A stretch of 5,674 nucleotides of DNA from Acholeplasmataceae bacterium (GTDB taxonomy: Bacteria > Bacillota_I > Bacilli_A > Acholeplasmatales > Acholeplasmataceae): assembly GCA_003497445.1 (NCBI GenBank), contig DNNX01000055.1, positions 3,963 through 9,636 of the forward strand, given 5' to 3'. A program made the position numbers and the translations under genes. Under the pieces are notes generated by a model, which had not been told where the DNA came from, did no database searches, and was given only the letters and a program-made list of their open reading frames with translations. Positions 1 to 4,981 of this stretch are shown here, piece after piece (position 1 is the stretch's first letter; every line of letters starts with the position of its first letter).

Positions 1-249
1 ATATGTGGTACAGGTATTGGCATGAGTATTGCTGCAAATAAGTTTAAAGGCATTCGCGCTGCCAACATTTATGATGAACAAACCGCCCGACTTGCTAAAG
101 AACATAATTTAGCCAATGTGATTACCTTTGGTGCACGTACGCATACGAAAAAACAAGTGTTTCATTTATTAGATACATTTATGATGACTGAATTTGAATC
201 AAGACATCAAAAAAGAATTGATAAAATTAGTGAAATAGAGGAGATATAA
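1..249 (+). CDS. rpiB: Ribose-5-phosphate isomerase B, C-terminal part (5' end outside window)
   Basis: RpiB interconverts ribulose 5-phosphate and ribose 5-phosphate in the cytoplasmic pentose phosphate pathway, feeding PRPP and nucleotide synthesis. The reading frame is open from base 1 and begins inside the family motif ICGTGIGMSIAANK. The catalytic Cys (E. coli Cys66) is the second codon, bases 4-6. A His 33 residues later, in KEHNLANV, matches E. coli His99 in position. The phosphate-binding pair of Arg four residues apart is present in SRHQKR. About 64 N-terminal residues should lie upstream, judged from the usual length of about 149. The loop before the first Arg reads FESRH where most members have EGGRH, so it is one residue shorter. 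The TAA stop shares its last A with the upp ATG. The 22-24 ATG is internal to the conserved motif and is not the true start. Confidence 0.93.
   Translation: MCGTGIGMSIAANKFKGIRAANIYDEQTARLAKEHNLANVITFGARTHTKKQVFHLLDTFMMTEFESRHQKRIDKISEIEEI
237..243 (+). promoter_or_regulatory. Shine-Dalgarno site of upp
   Basis: AGAGGAG lies five bases before the upp ATG and inside the last codons of rpiB. It supports ATG 249 as the start and shows that upp is initiated in its own right although it overlaps rpiB by one base. Confidence 0.8.
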
Positions 250-875
250 TGTCAAAAGTAACAGTATTAAAACATCCATTAATAGATCACAAAATGTCTC
301 AAGTAAGAAATGTTCATACGAATACAAAAGCATTCAGAGAAACAGTTTCTGAGATTGGTGCACTTATTACATACGAAATTACAAGAGACTTTAAAACCAA
401 ACCCATAGACATTGAGACACCCATGGCAAAAATGACAGCATATGAACTTGAAAAACCTGTTGTTATTGTGCCGATACTAAGAGCAGGTTTAGGAATGGTT
501 GACGGGATACATAATATTATTCCCACTGCGAAAATTGGTCATATTGGATTATATCGAGATGAAAAAACATTGGAACCAAAAGCATATTATCAAAAATTTC
601 CTAAAACAATACAAGAAAGTGTTGTTTTAGTTGTTGATCCGATGTTAGCGACAGGTGGGTCTGCATCGTATGCCATTCGAGTACTAAAAGAAGCGGATGT
701 TAAAGATATTCGTTATGTAGGACTCGTTGGATGTCCAGAAGGTGTACAAAGACTTCAAGAAGATCACCCTGATGTCAGTATTTATTTAGCGGCATTCGAT
801 GAAAAACTAGATGAAAATGGCTATATTGTACCTGGATTAGGAGACTGTGGGGACCGTTTATTTGGAACGAAATAA
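249..875 (+). CDS. upp: Uracil phosphoribosyltransferase
   Basis: Upp joins uracil to PRPP to give UMP and pyrophosphate, the main uracil salvage step in the cytoplasm. The 208-residue product has the usual family length (about 209) and starts with the typical MSKVTVLKHPLIDHK. Visible motifs are the ITRD segment (residues 44-47), VPILRAGLGMVDG (74-86), GHIGLYRD (97-104), the PRPP-binding loop VVDPMLATGGSA (128-139), and the uracil-binding tail YIVPGLGD (192-199) ending in FGTK. Two positions that are usually Ala are Cys: Cys162 in LVGCPEG (commonly LVAAPEG) and Cys200 in GLGDCGDR (commonly GLGDAGDR). The gene follows rpiB with a one-base overlap, and its 3' end overlaps atpZ. Placement just before the atp operon is common in Bacillota. 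All catalytic motifs are intact, so an active enzyme is expected. Confidence 0.97.
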   Translation: MSKVTVLKHPLIDHKMSQVRNVHTNTKAFRETVSEIGALITYEITRDFKTKPIDIETPMAKMTAYELEKPVVIVPILRAGLGMVDGIHNIIPTAKIGHIGLYRDEKTLEPKAYYQKFPKTIQESVVLVVDPMLATGGSASYAIRVLKEADVKDIRYVGLVGCPEGVQRLQEDHPDVSIYLAAFDEKLDENGYIVPGLGDCGDRLFGTK

Positions 876-1095
876 ACTCAAAACGGGTGTCACACTATAT
901 GTGTTAATCATTCAGTTATTTATGACGATCATCGGACTTTCTTTTTTAGGTGTATATATTGGCTCTAAAATTGATCCAGAGGGTAATCAGATGATGATCT
1001 ATGGTGCGATTGGTTTATTTGTTGGTATTTTTTTAAGTTTTATTACGTTATTTCAATTTATAAAAAGCGAGGCAAAACGTGAAAGACGAACATAA
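862..1095 (+). CDS. atpZ: AtpZ-like small membrane protein of the ATP synthase operon
   Basis: A 77-residue protein with two predicted membrane helices (about residues 12-34 and 43-66) joined by a short turn, with a basic C-terminus (KSEAKRERR). The pattern GVYIGSKID, then a second helix rich in Gly, resembles the AtpZ/ATPase gene 1 family. AtpZ proteins act with AtpI and are reported to help assemble the membrane sector or to carry divalent cations; which applies here is unknown. The start is uncertain. TTG 862 follows a G-rich run (849-852) by nine bases and is preferred. GTG 847 in the same frame would add five residues, but its AGGAG (839-843) is only three bases away, which is too close. 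Either start overlaps the end of upp (by 14 or 29 bases), so translation is probably coupled to upp. Identification rests on topology, pattern and position. Confidence 0.78.
   Translation: MERNKLKTGVTLYVLIIQLFMTIIGLSFLGVYIGSKIDPEGNQMMIYGAIGLFVGIFLSFITLFQFIKSEAKRERRT
1069..1072 (+). promoter_or_regulatory. Shine-Dalgarno site deciding the GTG start of atpI
   Basis: GAGG lies six bases before GTG 1079 and inside the end of atpZ. It supports the GTG as start; no ATG occurs in frame near the N-terminus. Confidence 0.65.
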
Positions 1096-1462
1096 AATTG
1101 CATTTATTGCAATTGGTTATGGTATTGTATTGTCAGTTGTAACGTATATTTTTTATTCTGATTTTGTTACTTGGGCAATGCTTGGTGCGCTTACAGCACT
1201 TTTTAATCATAGCCAAATGCTTCAAATCACAAAAGGTAATCATGTGAAAATAAATCAATTAGCGACACATTTAGTGACAAGGTTTTTACTATATGTTATT
1301 ATGATTGTAATCGCTTTCTTTCAACTCCGTGAGTCTCAAGATGCCCTTATTACTGCATATATCATTTTACTTTTAGGGTTTTCTTCGATTAAAATAAGTA
1401 CGTGGATATATGCATTACCTATTTTCAAGAAAACATCCACGGAAACCAAGGATGAAGCATGA
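1079..1462 (+). CDS. atpI: ATP synthase protein I (AtpI-like assembly factor)
   Basis: A 127-residue integral membrane protein with four predicted helices (about residues 7-25, 29-44, 65-83 and 89-107), a basic loop between the second and third, and a charged tail. Length, topology and position directly before atpB fit the AtpI family. Its members help build the ring of c subunits, and with AtpZ have been linked to Mg/Ca transport. AtpI is not part of the finished enzyme. Sequence conservation in this family is low, so the call leans on context. The start is GTG, with a GAGG six bases upstream. The gene overlaps atpZ by 17 bases, and its TGA stop overlaps the atpB start as ATGA, a typical translational coupling arrangement. 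It is the only gene here that ends in TGA. Confidence 0.83.
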   Translation: MKDEHKIAFIAIGYGIVLSVVTYIFYSDFVTWAMLGALTALFNHSQMLQITKGNHVKINQLATHLVTRFLLYVIMIVIAFFQLRESQDALITAYIILLLGFSSIKISTWIYALPIFKKTSTETKDEA

Positions 1463-2118
1463 TTGATTATATAGTGAACTTGCCTAGATATTTTTATACA
1501 TCACTCGGAATTATGGCTAGTATTGCCATTCTTTTAGCGTTTGTAGGAAGTAAAGTATCTAAGCTTGATCCAGGTTCAACTCCAAATCGATTTTTAACAT
1601 TTTTCATTGCTTTTGTAAAAATGTTTAATGACATGATCAAAGGATATGTTGGTAAAAATTGGCGCGTGCTATCCCCACTTGTTTTAACACTCGCAATCTA
1701 TGTCTTTGTTTCTAATGTGTCAGGTATGTTTGCACTCGATGCACCGACAAAATATACAGCGATTACCTTTAGTCTATCGATATTTGCATTTTTGATCATT
1801 CAAATTACAGGCATTATTAGTTCTAGATGGGGACATTTACTTGGACTTTTAAAACCATTTGCTCCGATGTTACCTTTGAATTTAATCGGAGAAGTTACAC
1901 CCATTATTTCGATTGCATTGCGTTTATTTGGTAATATTATATCTGGTGCTGTTTTCTTAGTTTTAATTTATCGTTTCACAGGCTGGTTATCGGTATTCAT
2001 TGCACCTGCATTTCACCTGGTGTTTGATGTTGGTTTTGGACTTATTCAAGCGTTAGTTTATGTATTGTTAACCGTGATATTCACATCTTCAAAAATTGAT
2101 GAAAAAGATTTTTTATAA
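1459..2118 (+). CDS. atpB: F-type ATP synthase subunit a
   Basis: Subunit a forms the ion path next to the rotating c ring in the membrane. The 219-residue product has several hydrophobic helices and the family core SIALRLFGNIISG, in which Arg155 corresponds to the essential E. coli Arg210. The preceding PLNLIGEVTPIIS follows the pattern seen in clostridial enzymes. Residue 164 is Ala where E. coli has Glu219, nine residues after the Arg. The last helix carries FGLIQALVYVLLT, with Gln197 in place of E. coli Gln252. AAGGA (1448-1452) lies six bases before the ATG, which overlaps the atpI stop by four bases. At about 219 residues it is shorter than E. coli subunit a (271), with a short N-terminus, but it keeps all core helices. 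The identification is secure. Confidence 0.97.
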   Translation: MIDYIVNLPRYFYTSLGIMASIAILLAFVGSKVSKLDPGSTPNRFLTFFIAFVKMFNDMIKGYVGKNWRVLSPLVLTLAIYVFVSNVSGMFALDAPTKYTAITFSLSIFAFLIIQITGIISSRWGHLLGLLKPFAPMLPLNLIGEVTPIISIALRLFGNIISGAVFLVLIYRFTGWLSVFIAPAFHLVFDVGFGLIQALVYVLLTVIFTSSKIDEKDFL

Positions 2119-2120
2119 AA

Positions 2121-2127
2121 AAAGGAG
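2121..2127 (+). promoter_or_regulatory. Strong Shine-Dalgarno site of atpE
   Basis: AAAGGAG sits six bases before the atpE ATG in an A-rich 15-base gap, the largest gap in the cluster. It is among the best ribosome binding sites in the window, which suits the need for about ten or more c subunits per enzyme. Confidence 0.85.
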
Positions 2128-2133
2128 AATACA

Positions 2134-2421
2134 ATGTTAGATTCAATCTTTAATGTTTTGGTACCAATCTTAGATGTTGTACCAAACGAATTATATGCAA
2201 AAGCATTTGCATACATCGGTGCGGGTATTGCTGTACTCACAGGGTTAGGGACTGGTATTGGTCAAGGGATTGCAGCTGCAAAAGCAGTTGAAGCTGTCGG
2301 TCGTCAACCTGAGGCATCAGGTAAAATCTTAACAACCATGATCATTGGTCAGGCAGTTGCCGAAACAACAGGTCTTTACGGATTGTTAATTGCATTCATA
2401 TTAATTAACGTTCAACCATAA
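2134..2421 (+). CDS. atpE: F-type ATP synthase subunit c, predicted sodium-binding type
   Basis: Subunit c is a two-helix hairpin; a ring of copies carries ions past subunit a. The first helix has the glycine-rich GLGTGIGQGIAAAK, the polar loop reads GRQPEASGK (residues 56-64), and the second helix carries the ion-binding carboxylate Glu77 in QAVAETTGLYG. Aligned with the Na+ enzymes of Ilyobacter and Propionigenium, Gln44, Val75, Glu77, Thr79 and Tyr82 match Gln32, Val63, Glu65, Thr67 and Tyr70, with identical spacing; Thr78 replaces Ser66. This is the sodium-coordination set, so Na+ coupling is predicted from sequence only. The protein has 95 residues, longer than most (70-90), because of an N-terminal extension of about a dozen residues. 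The ATG has a strong ribosome site. The gene lies 15 bases after atpB and six bases before atpF. Confidence 0.97.
   Translation: MLDSIFNVLVPILDVVPNELYAKAFAYIGAGIAVLTGLGTGIGQGIAAAKAVEAVGRQPEASGKILTTMIIGQAVAETTGLYGLLIAFILINVQP
2157..2186 (+). repeat. Inverted repeat (possible mRNA hairpin) early in atpE
   Basis: TTTGGTAC (2157-2164) and GTACCAAA (2179-2186) are perfect 8-base inverted repeats separated by 14 bases, starting 23 bases after the first base of the atpE start codon. The left arm is part of the 10-base palindrome TTGGTACCAA (2158-2167), so other pairings are possible. It lies in codons for VP-ILDV-VP within the N-terminal extension. Whether it has a function is unknown. Confidence 0.45.
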
Positions 2422-2427
2422 TATAAC

Positions 2428-2970
2428 GTGCAAGAAATATTCGAAGAAGTTTCAGCGATCATTGATGCTGGACTCAATTCAGTCATTACCAATCCCGATA
2501 TTGTTTTATTAAACATTGTCGCACTTATTGTTACAGCCATTGTTGTGCGTAAGTTTTTTTGGTCTAAAATTACTAATTATTTAGACAAGCAACAACATGC
2601 ACTTACAGAAGCTTTACAAGAAGCTGAATCGCAAAAACAACAAGCGATTCAACTTCAAGAACAATCAAAAGCTGACTATCATAAGATGCGAGAGGAAACA
2701 CAAGCATTAAAACAAAAACTTGAAAAAGAAGCGAAACTTCAAGCAGAAGCTGTTCTTTCTCAAGCAGAAAAAGAAGCATCAAGAAAATTAGAACAAGCAG
2801 AAAAACAAATTGCTTATGAAGTTACACAAGCTCAAGAAGACATTAAACAATCGATCAAAACGATTGCTTTTACGGCTGCAAAGAAAATTGTGTCTAAAGA
2901 AATAGATGAAACAACACATCAACATTTAATTGACGAAGCAATCAACGAAGGTATGAAACATGAAAGTTAA
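2428..2970 (+). CDS. atpF: F-type ATP synthase subunit b
   Basis: Subunit b is the peripheral stalk: one membrane helix and a long dimeric coiled coil that holds subunit delta and the alpha/beta head against subunit a. The 180-residue product has a membrane helix at about residues 23-43 followed by RKFFW and then a charged, Ala/Gln/Glu-rich helix (about 50-150). The family-typical ending AAKKIVSKEID...HLIDEAINE is at 150-174. The start must be GTG 2428: the frame is closed by a stop nine bases upstream and the next Met is beyond the membrane helix. No Shine-Dalgarno sequence precedes it, which is unusual in this cluster, so initiation probably depends on ribosomes ending atpE six bases earlier. 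The 3' end overlaps atpH by 11 bases. Confidence 0.95.
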   Translation: MQEIFEEVSAIIDAGLNSVITNPDIVLLNIVALIVTAIVVRKFFWSKITNYLDKQQHALTEALQEAESQKQQAIQLQEQSKADYHKMREETQALKQKLEKEAKLQAEAVLSQAEKEASRKLEQAEKQIAYEVTQAQEDIKQSIKTIAFTAAKKIVSKEIDETTHQHLIDEAINEGMKHES

Positions 2971-3466
2971 ACATGCTGTTTTAGCTTTGTATGATATTGC
3001 TTTAGAAAACGATATGTTAGAGAAAGTAATCGATTCTTTAGAAAGCTTAAATGTCTCTTTGAATGAAGAGATCATCGATTATTTAGATGCACCAACAGTT
3101 GAAATGAAAGATAAAAAACATGTATTGGATACTTTTCAAGTAGATCCATTTACAAAAGGACTTTTAAATAATTTATTAAAATATCGTCAATTACATCAAT
3201 TTGAGACCATTTATAAAACATGGGTCTCCCATTTAAGAGAACTAAATAAAGTGTATTTTATTGATGTATATGTTGCAAAAAAACTGACATCTCAACAAAG
3301 CAAAATATTAGAAAAGCAGCTCATGACATATTTCCAAGCATCCCAAGTTGTCATCCAAGAGCATTTAGATCCAAATGTGATGGGTGGCATTAAAATCATG
3401 TATCAAAAACAAACATTAGACCATACTGTCCTTGAACAGTTTCAACAAATGGAAATGATGGTTTAG
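2960..3466 (+). CDS. atpH: F-type ATP synthase subunit delta
   Basis: Delta sits on top of the alpha/beta head and links it to the b stalk. The 168-residue product is slightly shorter than usual (175-180). The N-terminal helical domain starts HAVLALYDIALEN, in the place of the family YAxALfelA pattern. The middle has LLNNLLKYRQLHQF (residues 68-81), like the conserved L.NFL.LL...R segment. The C-terminal domain has the characteristic LDPNVMGGIKI (136-146), the usual D..L.GG motif. GAAGG (2947-2951) lies eight bases before the ATG, which is inside the end of atpF. Delta sequences diverge fast, but the motif and the place between atpF and atpA make the call safe. Confidence 0.94.
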   Translation: MKVKHAVLALYDIALENDMLEKVIDSLESLNVSLNEEIIDYLDAPTVEMKDKKHVLDTFQVDPFTKGLLNNLLKYRQLHQFETIYKTWVSHLRELNKVYFIDVYVAKKLTSQQSKILEKQLMTYFQASQVVIQEHLDPNVMGGIKIMYQKQTLDHTVLEQFQQMEMMV

Positions 3467-3469
3467 GAG
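3465..3469 (+). promoter_or_regulatory. Shine-Dalgarno site of atpA overlapping the atpH stop
   Basis: AGGAG begins within the TAG stop of atpH and ends six bases before the atpA ATG. The placement suggests strong independent initiation together with coupling to atpH. Confidence 0.8.
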
Positions 3470-3475
3470 AATCAT

Positions 3476-4981
3476 ATGGCAAATTTAAAAGTAAAAGAAA
3501 TGACAGAAGTCATTAAAAAACAAATTGAAGCATATACGAAAGATACAAAGCTTGAAAGCATTGGGTCTGTTTTAAGCGTAGGTGATGGGATTGCGATCGT
3601 CTATGGATTGAAAGATGCAATGATGGGAGAATTACTCGTTTTTCCACACAATGTTTCAGGGCTTGTTTTTAACCTCGAAGAAGATGCCGTGGGTGTTATT
3701 TTACTTGGTCAATCTCATCTTGTTAAAGAAGGTGATCTTGTTAAAACAACCGGTAAAATCTTTGAAGTACCTGTAGGAGATGCCTTACTAGGACGTGTTG
3801 TGAATTCTTTAGGACAACCTCTAGATGGTAAAGGTGTTATTGATACAAAAGAAACCATGCCTGTTGAGAGAAAAGCCTATGGTGTCATGCAACGTCAAGC
3901 TGTCGATACACCAATGGAAACAGGAATTAAAGTGATTGATGCGCTTGTACCGATTGGTAGAGGGCAAAGAGAGCTTATTATTGGTGACCGTCAAACAGGA
4001 AAAACAACACTTGCAATTGATGCCATTATCAACCAAAAAGGAAAAGACATGCTATGTGTCTATGTTGCAATAGGTCAAAAAGAGTCGACAGTATCAGCAC
4101 TTGTTCAAGAATTAGAAGAACTTGATGCACTGAGTTATACAATTGTTGTGAATGCTGGTGCCTCACAAGAAGGCACACTATTGTACTTAGCTCCATTTGC
4201 AGGTGTAACCATGGCAGAGTACTTTATGGCACAAGGAAAAGATGTATTAATTGTGTACGATGATTTATCTAAACATGCGGTTGCATATCGTGAGTTATCA
4301 TTACTATTAAGACGTCCGCCTGGTAGAGAAGCGTATCCAGGAGACGTGTTTTATTTGCACTCAAGATTACTTGAACGTGCTGCAAGATTATCACCTGAAT
4401 TAGGGGGAGGGTCTATTACTGCACTTCCTATCATTGAAACCAAAGCTGGAGATATTTCAGCATATATTCCTACGAATGTCATTTCGATTACAGATGGTCA
4501 AATATTTTTAGAATCTGAATTATTTTACTCAGGTATTCGACCTGCCATCAATGCTGGACTTTCGGTATCACGTGTTGGTGGTGCTGCACAATGGAAAGGC
4601 ATGAAAAAAGTTGCAGGAACCATTCGTATTAATCTTGCCAATTATCGTGAACTTGAATCATTTGCACAATTTGGTAGTGATTTAGATCCATCTGCTAAAA
4701 GACGCTTGGAACGTGGTCGCAAAACCGTTGAACTATTAAAACAAGATGTACATCAAATTGTAGATATGCCATCTCAAATTGTTTCTATTTATGCATTATC
4801 AAATGGTTACTTGGATAATGTATCTTTAGAACGCATACAAACATTTGAAAAAGAAATTCAATTAGGACTAAAAAATGATTCAGCAGGACAAAAGATTTAT
4901 CAAACATTAATGGAGACAAAAGCGTTACCTAAGGAAGCAGATTTAAAAGCATTTATCGACGCACGTAAGAAGGTAATCTAG
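3476..4981 (+). CDS. atpA: F-type ATP synthase subunit alpha
   Basis: Alpha alternates with beta in the hexameric head; it binds nucleotide at non-catalytic sites and supplies an arginine to the catalytic sites. The 501-residue length is normal. In order are a beta-barrel domain (about 25-95), GRVVNSLGQPLDG (106-118), the P-loop GDRQTGKT (170-177), the Walker B region VLIVYDDLSKHAVAYRE (257-273), the family signature PAINAGLSVS (356-365), the catalytic Arg366 in SRVGGAAQ (E. coli Arg376), and a helical C-terminal domain. One small variation is AYGV at 134-137, where APGV is usual. The ATG is preceded by AGGAG at six bases, nine bases after atpH ends. The TAG stop shares its last base with the GTG of atpG. 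All key residues are intact. Confidence 0.99.
   Translation: MANLKVKEMTEVIKKQIEAYTKDTKLESIGSVLSVGDGIAIVYGLKDAMMGELLVFPHNVSGLVFNLEEDAVGVILLGQSHLVKEGDLVKTTGKIFEVPVGDALLGRVVNSLGQPLDGKGVIDTKETMPVERKAYGVMQRQAVDTPMETGIKVIDALVPIGRGQRELIIGDRQTGKTTLAIDAIINQKGKDMLCVYVAIGQKESTVSALVQELEELDALSYTIVVNAGASQEGTLLYLAPFAGVTMAEYFMAQGKDVLIVYDDLSKHAVAYRELSLLLRRPPGREAYPGDVFYLHSRLLERAARLSPELGGGSITALPIIETKAGDISAYIPTNVISITDGQIFLESELFYSGIRPAINAGLSVSRVGGAAQWKGMKKVAGTIRINLANYRELESFAQFGSDLDPSAKRRLERGRKTVELLKQDVHQIVDMPSQIVSIYALSNGYLDNVSLERIQTFEKEIQLGLKNDSAGQKIYQTLMETKALPKEADLKAFIDARKKVI
4967..4973 (+). promoter_or_regulatory. Shine-Dalgarno site deciding the GTG start of atpG
   Basis: AAGAAGG lies seven bases before GTG 4981, within the last codons of atpA. 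It supports the GTG as the gamma start, which also begins the protein at the expected N-terminal residue. Confidence 0.7.

Noticed and set aside
314..526. Open frame on the minus strand inside upp
   Set aside because: It lies wholly opposite a well-conserved gene, has no recognisable domain, and is best explained as a shadow of upp.
862..1462. atpZ and atpI as a novel membrane system unrelated to ATP synthase
   Set aside because: Size, topology, overlap and position before atpB match the known AtpZ/AtpI pair, so novelty is not supported.
1079..1477. Possible use of TGA as Trp (Mycoplasma-type code)
   Set aside because: All Trp in the conserved proteins use TGG, and atpI ends in TGA exactly at an ATGA overlap with atpB, as expected for a real stop.
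2119..2133. Terminator or promoter in the largest gap, between atpB and atpE
   Set aside because: The gap is only 15 bases, has no dyad, and is explained by the A-rich leader and the ribosome site of atpE.
2058..2240. Open frame on the minus strand across the atpB/atpE junction
   Set aside because: It runs opposite conserved parts of two ATP synthase genes and resembles no known family; a chance frame.
2930..2960. TTGACG hexamer near the end of atpF as a possible internal promoter
   Set aside because: No convincing -10 box at a suitable distance, and such hexamers are expected by chance in AT-rich coding DNA.
3821..4036. Open frame on the minus strand inside atpA
   Set aside because: It is opposite the P-loop region of alpha, where strong protein conservation creates open antisense frames by chance; its Cys-rich look comes from reverse-reading common codons.
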